Part shown: positions 9,497 through 18,775 of the stretch, in pieces
Numbering within the stretch: position 1 is the first letter of the stretch
Layout: each line of letters starts with the position of its first letter
DNA from: JBAXXL01 sp038206725
GTDB lineage: Bacteria > Bacteroidota > Ignavibacteria > Kapaibacteriales > UBA2268
Direction: 5' to 3'
Length of the DNA stretch: 64,000 nucleotides
Assembly: GCA_038206725.1 (NCBI GenBank)
Contig: JBBRAO010000010.1
Location: forward strand, 14,805 to 78,804
Program-made: the position numbers and the translations under genes
Notes under the pieces: generated by a model
The model's input: only the letters and a program-made list of their open reading frames with translations
Database searches by the model: none
Told to the model about the DNA's origin: nothing

Positions 9497-11167
9497 ATGA
9501 AAAAGATGATAACATTCTGCCTCGTTTCGCTGATAGCAATTTTAGCTGTATCGTGCGGTAAAAATGGGGAAATAAAACAACCGGAACCAATTTCGGAGCA
9601 ACAAGCAATGATAAAAGAACGATTAGCGGCTTACGCAAAAGTAGAGTTTAACGACAAAAACACCGATTTATCGGGGTTAACATCACGAGAAAAAAAATTA
9701 CTTAAAGTACTCAGAGATGCCGGAGTTTTGGCAGACGGTATTTTCTGGAAACAATCCTGTCCTGACGCGATAACCGTTAGAGACAGTTTAGCAAAGTTCG
9801 ATACTGATGAAGCAAGAGAGTATCTAAACTATGTGAAAATAAATTATGGTCCTTATGACGTAATCTATGATGAAGCCCGTTTTGTGGGTAAAGGTCCCGA
9901 AGTTAGGCCTATTGTTGGTGGATTTTATCCTACGGATATGACTAAAGACGAATTCGAAAAATTCGTTACCGATAATCCAAAACTTAAGACAGCCTTGGAA
10001 GATCAATATACTATCGTTATTCGTGACGGTGACGGTTTAAAAGCTGTTCCTTATAGCCTGTACTACCCTGAAATTGGAGAATTAGCCGCAAAATTGGATC
10101 AAGCCGCAGGATTGTGCGACAACCCGTCTTTGAAAAATTATTTAACATTGAGAGCCGAAGGATTAAGAACAAACAACTACCTACAAAGTGACTTAGCTTG
10201 GATGGATTTGAAAGATAATAATATTGATATAGTTATTGGTCCAATCGAAAATTATGAAGATGAGATGTTTGGGTATAAAACCGCATTTGAATGTGTTATT
10301 ATGGTGAAAGACCCTGAAGCATCGAAGGAACTTCAAGATTTCAAAGCAAATATGGACTACTTCCAATGCAATTTGCCTACCGATGGTGACTATAAAAATG
10401 ATAAGTTAGGCGGTGGAAACATAATCCAAGTTGTTAATGCTGTATATTTCGGTGGAAAGTGCAAAAAAGGTACTAAAACTATTGCCGCCGCTTTGCCAAA
10501 CGACCCTAGAGTTGCTGAAGCGAAGGGAAGGAAACTATCGATGTATAAAAACCACATGGAAGCAAAATTCAATCAGATTGTTAAACCAATCGGCGAAGAA
10601 CTGTTAGACGCTAAATGGGCAAAATATGTTGATGCTAAAGCATTTACCGGCTTTGTTACATTGCACGAAGTCAGCCACGCTTTAGGTCCAAAATATGTAA
10701 ACGGTTCCAAAATCGAAGTCCGTAAAGCCCTAAAACAATTTTATTCCCCTATCGAAGAGTGTAAGGCTGATATTTTGAGTTTATACAATCATAAGTTGTT
10801 AAGAGACAAAAAATATTACAACAACGAATATATTAAAAAAACTATTGCAACATATTTACCGGGATTATATCGCTCGATAAGATTCGGAACCGGTGCGCAT
10901 TGCATTTCAAACTACATTCAATTAAACTATCTGCAAACTACCGGAGCAATTAAGGTTGTTAAAGGTAAATTTGTAATTAATGAATCTATATTTTTTGATA
11001 AAGTCGCCGAGCTTGCAAAAATCATTCTTGATATTGAAGCTAAGGGCGATATAAAAGCCGCAGGTGATTTGATTGCCAAATATGGTCAACAAACCGGAGA
11101 GATTGAAACAAATATCGAGCTCTTGAAAAAAATCCCTCGCGACATTGATACATATTATAAGTTTTAG
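9497..11167 (+). CDS. Lipoprotein, dipeptidyl-peptidase III (M49)-like zinc hydrolase
   Basis: The signal peptide ends in the lipobox LAVSC, giving a lipidated C20, so it is a periplasmic or outer-membrane lipoprotein. The zinc site reads HEVSHALGP (H390, E391, H394), with a second motif IEECKAD (E420-E421). The spacing of a histidine-glutamate motif and a downstream EEC(K/R)AD is characteristic of peptidase family M49. Classical DPP III has HExxGH, whereas this protein has the shorter HExxH seen in bacterial DPP III-family proteins. It would cleave short peptides, with substrate unknown. The 556-residue length fits. A strong terminator follows at 11193-11228. Confidence 0.8.
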   Translation: MKKMITFCLVSLIAILAVSCGKNGEIKQPEPISEQQAMIKERLAAYAKVEFNDKNTDLSGLTSREKKLLKVLRDAGVLADGIFWKQSCPDAITVRDSLAKFDTDEAREYLNYVKINYGPYDVIYDEARFVGKGPEVRPIVGGFYPTDMTKDEFEKFVTDNPKLKTALEDQYTIVIRDGDGLKAVPYSLYYPEIGELAAKLDQAAGLCDNPSLKNYLTLRAEGLRTNNYLQSDLAWMDLKDNNIDIVIGPIENYEDEMFGYKTAFECVIMVKDPEASKELQDFKANMDYFQCNLPTDGDYKNDKLGGGNIIQVVNAVYFGGKCKKGTKTIAAALPNDPRVAEAKGRKLSMYKNHMEAKFNQIVKPIGEELLDAKWAKYVDAKAFTGFVTLHEVSHALGPKYVNGSKIEVRKALKQFYSPIEECKADILSLYNHKLLRDKKYYNNEYIKKTIATYLPGLYRSIRFGTGAHCISNYIQLNYLQTTGAIKVVKGKFVINESIFFDKVAELAKIILDIEAKGDIKAAGDLIAKYGQQTGEIETNIELLKKIPRDIDTYYKF

Positions 11168-11192
11168 TATTATCAAACTTATTTCAACAATT

Positions 11193-11228
11193 AAACTCAT
11201 CCGATTATTGTTTTAATCGGATGAGTTT
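11193..11228 (+). terminator. Rho-independent terminator after the M49-like gene
   Basis: Perfect 15-bp stem (arms 11193-11207 and 11214-11228) with a six-base loop, followed by a short T tract. Confidence 0.85.
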
Positions 11229-11294
11229 TTATATATATGACAATTTTCAAACAAAGATTATTAGAATAAAGCTGAAAAATATCGGAAAAATGAT

Positions 11295-11302
11295 TAAATT
11301 TG
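11295..11302 (+). promoter_or_regulatory. -7 element upstream of proS
   Basis: TAAATTTG matches TAnnTTTG and lies 33 bases before the proS ATG. The preceding terminator makes an independent promoter likely here. Confidence 0.45.
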
Positions 11303-11335
11303 CACTTTATAATAATTAAACTTAGAAATAAATAG

Positions 11336-13036
11336 ATGAAACAAGGCAGATATTTTATACCAACACTGAAGGAAAACCCTGCAGACGCACAAATACCTTC
11401 GCATCAATTGATGGTTCGTTCCGGAATGGTTCGTCAATTGGGAAGCGGAATTTTTTCTTTCTTACCGTTAGGGCAAATAGTACTAAAAAAAGTAATTGAA
11501 ATTTTACGTGAAGAACAAGACGCTATCGGTGGACAGGAGTTTTTACTTCCTGCGCTAAATCCAATCGAGATTTGGGAAAAAACAGGCAGGGTAGAGGCTA
11601 TGGGCGATGTAATGTTCCATTTGAAAAACCGCGAGGGTGTTGTATTGGCGCCTACACACGAAGAAATAATAACTTACCACGCCGCTCAACATATTACTTC
11701 TTATAAAGATATGCCGCAAATGTGGTATCAAGTACAAACTAAATTCCGTAATGAAGCGCGACCAAAATCGGGTGTTTTGCGCGGAAGACAGTTTATAATG
11801 AAAGATGCCTATTCGTTAGATAATTCTTGGGAAGGACTGGATAAAAGCTACGAAAAACAATTTCACGCTTATAAAAAAATATTTGACCGCTGTGGGATAA
11901 AATTCTTTGTTGTTGGTGCATCATCCGGTGCGATGGGTGGCAGACAATCACAAGAGTATATGGTCGAGTCGGATTCAGGGGAAGATGTATGCGCTGTTTG
12001 CGATGTTTGCGGATATGCGGCAAATATAGAGATAGCCACATCAAAAATCAGCCCGGTAGGCAGAATAAGCGATAATTTTGAAATTGAAAAATTTGCTACA
12101 CCTACAGCCAAAACGATTGACGAACTGGTCGCGCAATATAATCTTGACGTCAATCGCTGTGCTAAATCAGTTGTTTATACAGTTAAATCCGAAACTATAC
12201 TAATTCTTATGCGCGGAAATGATGAGTTGAACGAAACAAAGCTCGAAGTTGTCTTGGGAACAAAGGAGTTCCGTTCTGCAACAGAGGATGAACTTGTGGA
12301 ATTTACAGGTGCTAACGGAGGTTCTATTGGACCTGTTGGATTAAAAAAGAAAATTAGGATTATAGCCGATAACTTGCTCCAAGGTGCTAATGCACTTGTA
12401 AGCGGTGCAAATGAAAATGGATTCCATTACAAAAACATTGATATGGATCGCGATACCGACGTTACTGAGTTCTATGATTTACGTACAACAAAAGCGGGTG
12501 ACCCTTGTCCGGTTTGTGGAGTTCCACTAAGAGTTGTCAAAGCCATAGAAATTGGTCATATTTTTAAATTAGGTACTAAGTATTCATCGGCGTTGGGAGC
12601 AAACTTCTTAGACAAAGACGGCAAACAACAACCAATAATTATGGGTAGCTATGGTATCGGTGTCGAAAGAATTTTAGCCTGCTATATAGAGCAGAATTTT
12701 GATGAAAAAGGAATAATCTGGAAAGGTCCTTTAGCACCATTCCAAGTTCATATTCTCGGCATTGGTAATAATAAATCGGAAGCTGTATCGGATTATTGCG
12801 AAAAATTATATATGGAACTTCAAGCCGAAGGTTACGAAGTGCTCTATGACGATCGCGATGAAACAGCAGGTGTTAAATTCAACGATGCGGATTTGATAGG
12901 TATCCCACTACAAATCATAGTTGGCAAAAAGAATATTGAGAATGGTCAGGTCGAATTCAAATATCGCGAAACCTTAGATCGTGAGCTGATACAAATTGAT
13001 GAAGTAATGAAAATTGTCAAGATATTTTCAAAGTAA
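11336..13036 (+). CDS. proS: Prolyl-tRNA synthetase, bacterial type
   Basis: This class II synthetase charges tRNA-Pro. It has the bacterial ProS start (FIPTLKENPADAQIPSHQLMVRSGMVRQLGSGIFSFLPLG), motif 2 around FRNEARPKSGVLRGRQFIMKDAYS, an INS editing-type insertion in the middle and motif 3 GSYGIGVERILA, followed by the anticodon-binding domain. The 566-residue length is right for the editing-domain-containing form. It is followed by rfaE2 with a 12-base gap, so the two are probably cotranscribed. Confidence 0.97.
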   Translation: MKQGRYFIPTLKENPADAQIPSHQLMVRSGMVRQLGSGIFSFLPLGQIVLKKVIEILREEQDAIGGQEFLLPALNPIEIWEKTGRVEAMGDVMFHLKNREGVVLAPTHEEIITYHAAQHITSYKDMPQMWYQVQTKFRNEARPKSGVLRGRQFIMKDAYSLDNSWEGLDKSYEKQFHAYKKIFDRCGIKFFVVGASSGAMGGRQSQEYMVESDSGEDVCAVCDVCGYAANIEIATSKISPVGRISDNFEIEKFATPTAKTIDELVAQYNLDVNRCAKSVVYTVKSETILILMRGNDELNETKLEVVLGTKEFRSATEDELVEFTGANGGSIGPVGLKKKIRIIADNLLQGANALVSGANENGFHYKNIDMDRDTDVTEFYDLRTTKAGDPCPVCGVPLRVVKAIEIGHIFKLGTKYSSALGANFLDKDGKQQPIIMGSYGIGVERILACYIEQNFDEKGIIWKGPLAPFQVHILGIGNNKSEAVSDYCEKLYMELQAEGYEVLYDDRDETAGVKFNDADLIGIPLQIIVGKKNIENGQVEFKYRETLDRELIQIDEVMKIVKIFSK

Positions 13037-13048
13037 AAGAAGAATAAA

Positions 13049-13510
13049 ATGCTTTTAAAGAGAGAAAAAATTATAGCCGTTTGTGATGAACTCCGTCCGC
13101 GAAACCGGATAGTTTTCACGAACGGCTGTTTTGATATTATTCACGCCGGGCACGTGCAGTACCTCAGTCAAGCTAACGCCCTCGGCGATGTATTAATTGT
13201 CGGATTGAACAGCGACGACTCTGTGCATCGGTTAAAGGGACCAGAAAGACCTGTTAATTCGGAAGAAGACCGTGCGGTTGTACTCGGAGCGCTAAAAGCG
13301 GTTGATTATGTTGTCATATTCGATGAAGATACCCCTTATGAATTGATAAAGGCAATTAGGCCGAATATTTTAGTTAAAGGCGGCGATTATAAAATGGAAG
13401 ATATAGTAGGAGCCGATTTTGTTGCCGAGAGTGGGGGAGAAACAATAGTTTTGCCGTTCCTCGAGGGGCGCTCAACCACTAAAATCCTTAATCAAATTAA
13501 AAGTTTGTAA
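13049..13510 (+). CDS. rfaE2: D-glycero-beta-D-manno-heptose 1-phosphate adenylyltransferase
   Basis: It makes ADP-heptose from heptose-1-phosphate for the LPS inner core. The nucleotidyltransferase motif is FTNGCFDIIHAGHVQYL, where HAGH is the HxGH signature. NSDDSVHRLKGPERPV and LVKGGDY follow, as in the C-terminal half of HldE. At 153 residues it is the stand-alone adenylyltransferase; the kinase half (RfaE1) would be encoded elsewhere. Together with kdsD and rfbA it shows that the cell makes heptose/Kdo-type LPS. Confidence 0.95.
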   Translation: MLLKREKIIAVCDELRPRNRIVFTNGCFDIIHAGHVQYLSQANALGDVLIVGLNSDDSVHRLKGPERPVNSEEDRAVVLGALKAVDYVVIFDEDTPYELIKAIRPNILVKGGDYKMEDIVGADFVAESGGETIVLPFLEGRSTTKILNQIKSL

Positions 13511-13588
13511 AACTCATCTAATATTGCAATAGATATCAGTTCTATTTCAGAAAAGCATTGTTCAATATCTAAACCTACAACAAAAAAA

Positions 13589-14035
13589 TCATAAAGTATC
13601 CAAATGGTTTTCAATAACCTTAAAAAATGCCAACATTTTCTTTAAATCTTCATCCGAGATAGTTCCAACTTCATTCAATATTTTTTCATTTAATCGCTTA
13701 TGGAATTCTCGGTGACTTTCGAATACCTTAGTTCCCTTTTCTGTAAGTTCAAAAAGAATTTCTTTATTATTATTTTGATTCTTATACCGCTTTATATAAC
13801 ACTTTTTTTCCAAAACTTTTACTTTTTGCGAAATAGCCCCTTTCGTAACACATAGTACATCGGACAAACCGGTTAGGTTGATACCAGGATTTTCGGCTAT
13901 AGCAACAATAACGTGGATTTCAATGCGATAAAGTAACTCCCCCGAATCTAAAACACGGGGCACCATTTCCCTATCAACCAATTTATTGATTAGTTTATGG
14001 ACCTCTTCTGAAAAATATATTATATTATCATTCAT
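13589..14035 (-). CDS. MarR-family transcriptional regulator
   Basis: The 148-residue winged helix-turn-helix protein has a recognition region VIAENPGINLTGLSDVLCVTKGAISQKVKVLEKK, then a wing with RYKNQNNNKEILFELTEKG, a standard MarR layout. MarR proteins repress genes until bound by a small phenolic or oxidant. It lies 124 bases downstream of, and on the same strand as, the CDGSH-OsmC-nitroreductase genes. That makes it the likely local regulator of a redox-stress cluster, although direct evidence such as an operator is not visible. Confidence 0.85.
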   Translation of the reverse strand: MNDNIIYFSEEVHKLINKLVDREMVPRVLDSGELLYRIEIHVIVAIAENPGINLTGLSDVLCVTKGAISQKVKVLEKKCYIKRYKNQNNNKEILFELTEKGTKVFESHREFHKRLNEKILNEVGTISDEDLKKMLAFFKVIENHLDTL

Positions 14036-14158
14036 ATTCTTGGTATAATTATATCAAGGAGTTGTCTCGAAACTCCAGATTTTGTAAACTTACGAGGGCG
14101 TATGTTCTAATATATCTTTAAGATATTTAGTAGAATAGGCGCCCACGTCTGTTCATTT

Positions 14159-14584
14159 CTAATCTTGGAATCCGATTTTTACGTGAGTTCCGTCGCAATA
14201 CGGTTTATTGGAAGAAGCTCCGCAACGACAAAATGCAGTAACCTTATTTTTTTGTACTTCATTGCCTTCTCTATCTTTTATGGTAATGTTGCCATAGACC
14301 AAAAGCGGACCGTTTTTAATTACTTCTACAATACTTTGGCCCGATGTTTCGGTTTTAGTTTTGACTTCAGCATTCAAATAATAACTTAATGCTCCGCTTG
14401 GGCATTTATTAACTTGATCAATTATGCGTTCAGTTGTTGAGCATTCCGGTGTTACCCAAGGTCTTTCCATTGGTTTAAAAACTTCAGGTAATCCATTGAA
14501 GCATATAGTTGAATGTACGCAGATTGCCGGTTGCCAAACTACGGTTACTTCACCATTTGTATATTTTCTAATAATCTCTTTCAT
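14159..14584 (-). CDS. Divergent 4Fe-4S / CDGSH iron-sulfur protein
   Basis: Two iron-sulfur parts are visible in 141 residues. The N-terminal half resembles the divergent ferredoxin-like mono-cluster domain (YjdI type) with cysteines in QPAICVHSTICFNGLPEVF, TPECSTTERI and VNKCPSGAL. The C-terminal CDGSH zinc-finger-like motif reads CRCGASSNKPYCDGTH, which holds a redox-active 2Fe-2S cluster with three Cys and one His. The start overlaps the OsmC gene by four bases (ATGA), showing translational coupling. The likely role is electron transfer or sensing under oxidative stress. Confidence 0.88.
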   Translation of the reverse strand: MKEIIRKYTNGEVTVVWQPAICVHSTICFNGLPEVFKPMERPWVTPECSTTERIIDQVNKCPSGALSYYLNAEVKTKTETSGQSIVEVIKNGPLLVYGNITIKDREGNEVQKNKVTAFCRCGASSNKPYCDGTHVKIGFQD

Positions 14585-14967
14585 ATCAATTCTGTATTAA
14601 TTTTTATAGGATTGGTTAATAATTTATGTATAAAACATTTTTCAGCTATCTTTAATAGCGATAGTCTTTGTTCCTCAGGCAAATCGCCCGTCAGTTTAAT
14701 ATCCTTCTTGAAAACAGTTGTTCCGTTTTCAAAACTAACTGTTATATGAACTTCACAGGATTCTAAAGCCCAGCCCTTTCTATCGGCAAACAGCCTGAGA
14801 GTTATTGCGGTACACGAACCTAAGGAGGCGGCAATTAAACGCAATGGTGAAAAACCTTCGTTATTCCCACCTTCGTTAAGCGGTTCATCTGAAATTATAG
14901 TATGGTCTCCGGCGGTTATTTCCGTGCGGTAGTGCTCTTTTCCTATTATTGCTTTTATATGAGGCAT
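14581..14967 (-). CDS. OsmC-family protein
   Basis: OsmC/Ohr proteins are thiol peroxidases for organic hydroperoxides. The expected phrases are present: GGNNEGFSPLRLIAASLGSCTAITLRLFADRKGW with one cysteine, and EQRLSLLKIAEKCFIHKLLT with the second. These match the reactive and resolving cysteines of the family. The 128-residue length is standard. It overlaps the downstream CDGSH gene by four bases and follows the nitroreductase gene by 15, forming a three-gene operon. It may instead be the YhfA-like subfamily of uncertain activity. Confidence 0.85.
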   Translation of the reverse strand: MPHIKAIIGKEHYRTEITAGDHTIISDEPLNEGGNNEGFSPLRLIAASLGSCTAITLRLFADRKGWALESCEVHITVSFENGTTVFKKDIKLTGDLPEEQRLSLLKIAEKCFIHKLLTNPIKINTELI

Positions 14968-14982
14968 ATTTTTTGTTGTGAT

Positions 14983-15564
14983 TTAATTAATAATAATTTC
15001 GTTTATTTCTTTTCGAGTTCTCGGTGTTAAATCGCGAGTTTTAAATGGTTCCAGTGTTTTATCCGGTTCGTCCAAGTAACCTATCGCGATAACGGTAATA
15101 GGTTTTAACTCGTTAGATAGTTTAAAAGTTTCAACAATCTTCTTGTCGGAAAATCCTCCCATCGGATGAGCTATTATACCCATAGTTACAGCCTGTAGAA
15201 TCATCATTGCATTAAATGCCCCCAAATCGTGCTCAGCCCACGCATTGATTTTTTCGGGTTGATTATCAATTATACTTATAGCTATACTAACAATTAATGC
15301 TGATGCGTTTTGCGCCCATATCTTATTGCCTTCCGACAAACATTCCCATATTTGCAAAAATTTAGGTGTACCCCTTTTTGCAACAATTAATCGCCAAGGT
15401 TGTAAATTGGATGAACTGAAAGCCCAACTACCCGCTTCGATAATGGTATTTAGCTCTTCATCCGAAATTTCTCTATCAATGAAGCTATATGGACTAAACC
15501 GGTTTTTTATTAAATCAATAACCGGATATTTTGTGTGAGCTATCTTTATTTTATTTTGTGTCAT
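14983..15564 (-). CDS. Nitroreductase-family flavoprotein
   Basis: This FMN-dependent NAD(P)H oxidoreductase shows RFSPYSF near the N-terminus and AGSWAFSSSNLQPWRLIVAKR, the usual FMN-binding arrangement. MGIIAHPMGGFSDKKIVETF follows in the C-terminal half. I chose ATG at 15564 over an in-frame TTG seven codons upstream, giving 193 residues, which fits the family. It is the first gene of the nitroreductase-OsmC-CDGSH operon. The likely role is reduction of quinones or nitro compounds during redox stress; the true substrate is unknown. Confidence 0.88.
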   Translation of the reverse strand: MTQNKIKIAHTKYPVIDLIKNRFSPYSFIDREISDEELNTIIEAGSWAFSSSNLQPWRLIVAKRGTPKFLQIWECLSEGNKIWAQNASALIVSIAISIIDNQPEKINAWAEHDLGAFNAMMILQAVTMGIIAHPMGGFSDKKIVETFKLSNELKPITVIAIGYLDEPDKTLEPFKTRDLTPRTRKEINEIIIN

Positions 15565-15688
15565 TTTTTTTTTCGTTATTATCAAGAAAATCTTATCATC
15601 TTAATTTTGACTTATATCATACAATTAATTTAAATATGAAAACGTTTTTAGGAGTAATTATATTGGAACAGAAATAAAAAATAATGTG

Positions 15689-16189
15689 CTAAAACTTATA
15701 CGTAAGGCTTAGGTAATTCACTCCTAAATTGAAATCAAATTCACTTTGACTAAATGAATTATTAATTTTTGAATTGTATATTTTAATTGCTCTGTGAAAT
15801 TTTCGATTACTACCGGAAAGCGATACTATCCCGACCACCCATACGCAGGAGGTAATTCCTACAGCGTAAGCAAATGAATGGTCCAAGGGCAATCTACCGG
15901 TTTCATTTTTGCTTTTTAACGCTTCGCTAACTAGAAAAGCCGTTGAGCCCACAGCGCCGGTTAAGCAGACATAGCCCAAAGCGGCATTTGCATGGGATTC
16001 TTTAATCAATAATGATGTGTATTGGTTAGAACTCAGAATAGCGCTGACTTCGTTACGCGATACTTTGGCACTATTTATAGAGTAGCTATGCCACAAAAAA
16101 GCATTGCGCACTACTATTGAGTCACTCGAAGCCAAAGCGTTCATTGAAAAAGCTATTAAAAAAGATACAATAACTAATGTTATTTTCAT
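15689..16189 (-). CDS. Small secreted/membrane protein of unknown function
   Basis: I chose the ATG at 16189, where a clean signal peptide (MKITLVIVSFLIAFSMNALA) starts. An upstream in-frame TTG at 16258 would add 23 non-signal residues. The mature part of about 145 residues has two hydrophobic stretches (AALGYVCLTGAVGSTAFLVSEAL and AYAVGITSCVWVVGIVSLSG), followed by NRKFHRAIKIYN. That combination of paired membrane segments with an RKFxxAIxxYN tail occurs in uncharacterised Bacteroidota envelope proteins. It lies just downstream of the TonB receptor on the same strand and may be cotranscribed. I do not recognise a named family. Confidence 0.65.
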   Translation of the reverse strand: MKITLVIVSFLIAFSMNALASSDSIVVRNAFLWHSYSINSAKVSRNEVSAILSSNQYTSLLIKESHANAALGYVCLTGAVGSTAFLVSEALKSKNETGRLPLDHSFAYAVGITSCVWVVGIVSLSGSNRKFHRAIKIYNSKINNSFSQSEFDFNLGVNYLSLTYKF

Positions 16190-16260
16190 AATAAAATTCC
16201 TGAATAAAAAATTGCTAGGAATATGATTTCGATTTTTTGCATTTAAAATCGTTATCAAAA

Positions 16261-18219
16261 TTACAAAATAAATTTATATTTTACACCAATTTTAATCCAT
16301 CGCTCTGGTTGAGGGACCTCGGAATAATAAACATATTTTTGTGCTAAAATATTCGATACTTCTAAGTAAACCGCCAAATGCTTCATATTCCAGTTGATTT
16401 TCGCATTTAGCAACCAAAAAGGCTCATAGTTCAATTCTTCCCCGGTTGCGGTCAGGAAATAAGTCCCCATACGTTGTTGGTATGAAGCTGTCCAAACAGC
16501 ATTTATGTTCTCGATTATTTTATGGCTTAAGCTAAAAGATAATTTATGCTTAAGATAATCCAAAACATAGTAGGATATATATTGCGATTCGGAATTTTTT
16601 GTCTGATTTAAAAACAAATATTCGATTTTAAGATAATTCAAGTAAGATTTCTCGGTTAATCTCCCAAAATTAAACGAAGCGCTTGCTCCCAAACCGACTG
16701 TATTCATTTCCGAAATATTCCGCGCGTGATAAACCGTTTCATCTGGAAGTTTCCCCCAATCTATTATGTTATATCCCACACGGAAAAAACCATTTACACC
16801 AAAATCAAAAAATGACGATGTATATTCGGTGCCGAATTCATAAGAAATTGCTTCTTCAGCTTTCAAATCCTGATTACCCACATTTGTGGGTCCTTTATAA
16901 AATAAATCGGTAAACGTAGGCATACGTAGAGATTTATTTACACTTGCCATCAATTTGATTTGGTCGTTAATCCAGTAACTTACGTCAATACCGGGGTAAA
17001 TATCCGTTTTCGATCCTAATGATGTGTTATAATTCAACATCGCACCTGCCGAAAGGCTCAAATTCTTCCAAACATAGCTATGCTCGAAAAATATCGAGAT
17101 GTTGGTGCGGTTATAGGATTTGGTATAAAAGCCTTGTCTTTCAAACGGCGCTTTAATTGTGTCAGCCATATCCAATCCCAAAACATTGCTGAGTATATTT
17201 TCATTTCGGATATCAGCTCCGAGAACTGTTTTTCCAATTTTCGAGGGGATGTTAAGATTGAAATTCGCGCCAAAAACATCGGTCAAGTGGTAATTGTGGT
17301 TCCTGTACCAACTCGGCGGATTACTTCTAAACAATTCAAAACGGTCTTGGTTACGCCGGAAATAAATTGTTCCATTCGTGGTGGTGTTCTTCCCACCACT
17401 TGCTGAAATTGCCGCGAAAGCAGTTTTGTTGTCGTCGAATTGGTTCGGATATTTGGCTGAATAAAATGAATTCGCACCGAAACTTTTTGCCGATATACCG
17501 GCTTGGTAATTAATATTGATAATATTGTTGGCGAAAGAACCACGATAAAATACATTCAAGTTCTTGAAATCGGTGTTTTGCGTATAACCGTCCGAGGATG
17601 AAAAATTCGCCGATAGATTGTTATTCGTTTTCAAAACCTTGAAGTCTGAATTAACTCCCACGCTTGCTAAACCGTATTGCCCGGCTGACAAATTTACTTT
17701 TATTTGATTGGAATCTTTTTGCGAAGTAATAAAATTCACAGCCCCGCAAAAAGCTCCCGGTCCATATACTCTCGCACCTGCCCCTTCTAAAATCTCGATT
17801 CGCTCAATACTGTTGATATCAATAGGTAGGTTTGAGGAATAATGCCCGGTCTGCGGATCGGTCATATTTATACCATTGATTAAAATCATCACTTGGTCAA
17901 ATGAACCGCCGTTTAAGCTGATATCGGCTTGCATATCCATTCCACCGCGTTGCCGTATATCTAAATTTTGGGTAAAGTTCAGTATATCCTGTAAACTCGA
18001 CGCCGATATGGCTTCAATTTCTGCTTTAGGGATGATTTTTATTATTCTGCCGACTTCGGAAAAAGCAATGGGTGTTCTTTTGCCCGTAACGATTATTTCC
18101 TCCCCTTTATATGTTTTACCGGCACTTAGTGAGTCGCTTGTTTGGGAATAGAGGGGAAAAGCAATTATAAATATTGCAATTATTGAAATTATATTATTTT
18201 TGATTTGATAATTATTCAT
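16261..18219 (-). CDS. TonB-dependent outer-membrane receptor
   Basis: The start is set at ATG 18219, which gives a signal region ending near PLYSQ; an upstream frame extension lacks signal character. The plug domain starts with the TonB-box-like EEIIVTGKRTPI and continues with SLQDILNFTQNLDIRQRGGMDMQADISLNGGSFDQVMILINGI, then the conserved IERIEILEGAGARVYGPGAFCGAVNFIT. The rest is a beta-barrel ending in an aromatic residue two before the end (GVKYKFIL). The size and plug resemble BtuB/vitamin or siderophore receptors, but the ligand cannot be told. No cobalamin or other riboswitch was recognised upstream. Confidence 0.9.
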   Translation of the reverse strand: MNNYQIKNNIISIIAIFIIAFPLYSQTSDSLSAGKTYKGEEIIVTGKRTPIAFSEVGRIIKIIPKAEIEAISASSLQDILNFTQNLDIRQRGGMDMQADISLNGGSFDQVMILINGINMTDPQTGHYSSNLPIDINSIERIEILEGAGARVYGPGAFCGAVNFITSQKDSNQIKVNLSAGQYGLASVGVNSDFKVLKTNNNLSANFSSSDGYTQNTDFKNLNVFYRGSFANNIININYQAGISAKSFGANSFYSAKYPNQFDDNKTAFAAISASGGKNTTTNGTIYFRRNQDRFELFRSNPPSWYRNHNYHLTDVFGANFNLNIPSKIGKTVLGADIRNENILSNVLGLDMADTIKAPFERQGFYTKSYNRTNISIFFEHSYVWKNLSLSAGAMLNYNTSLGSKTDIYPGIDVSYWINDQIKLMASVNKSLRMPTFTDLFYKGPTNVGNQDLKAEEAISYEFGTEYTSSFFDFGVNGFFRVGYNIIDWGKLPDETVYHARNISEMNTVGLGASASFNFGRLTEKSYLNYLKIEYLFLNQTKNSESQYISYYVLDYLKHKLSFSLSHKIIENINAVWTASYQQRMGTYFLTATGEELNYEPFWLLNAKINWNMKHLAVYLEVSNILAQKYVYYSEVPQPERWIKIGVKYKFIL

Positions 18220-18282
18220 TTTCAAAATAAAGCTAAACGGCTTCCTTGAGATTAGCAAGAGCAACATTAATCGTATCGCCAA

Positions 18283-18775
18283 ATGATGAAAGATTTACAT
18301 TCAAACCCTGGGATAGGTAGTATTTATCTTCTTTCCAAACTATGTATTCGTTTTCTTTTATTGTATTGCCTTTTTAAAATTTCATAGACGTAAATCAATT
18401 AAAAATAATTATAATTATACTTTGTCATTCATATTTTTTTGCTTTTTCCCAATTCCCCGCCACGGGTTGCGATGCCCTGTTTCCTTAGAGACGTTCTTTT
18501 TAAATAAAAATCCACGCAAAATGCAACTTACGAAACAATACCGATTTTAAATTAAGAAAATTATCAATAGTAGCCAAAAAAGACGGCATTTTTATTTCAC
18601 CCTTTCAGGGTTTTGGACGAACGCGCACATCACCTTTTCTACAAACATTTTATCAATAAATTAATTGTCTTTATTCCGACCGACCCTTTATTTAAAAACT
18701 CATCCGATGACCGGGGAGTCATCGGATGAGTAAATTCTTATTTTTCTTCTCATTATCGATTGACAATTAAGTAAC
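18283..18775. other. Long intergenic region with REP-like palindromes, no gene
   Basis: No coding frame was found. It holds a CCCTTTCAGGG palindrome near 18600 (REP-like, as flanks many Bacteroidota transposases), a GC-richer patch near 18455-18485 and the glyS terminator at 18698-18731. No riboswitch was recognised. Confidence 0.5.
18698..18731 (-). terminator. Terminator of the glycyl-tRNA synthetase gene
   Basis: Perfect 14-bp stem (18698-18711 and 18718-18731) with a six-base loop. On the minus strand it is followed by a T run, 45 bases past the gene stop. The hairpin after the M49-like gene (11193) and the one at 41985 share the core CTCATCCG. Confidence 0.8.

Noticed and set aside
14036..14158. 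Another full palindrome near 14130
   Set aside because: It resembles the hairpin family but pairs too poorly, so it is at most a decayed copy.
16261..18282. Cobalamin or other riboswitch upstream of the TonB receptor
   Set aside because: The BtuB-like look made me search 18220-18775, but no B12-box or known aptamer pattern was found.
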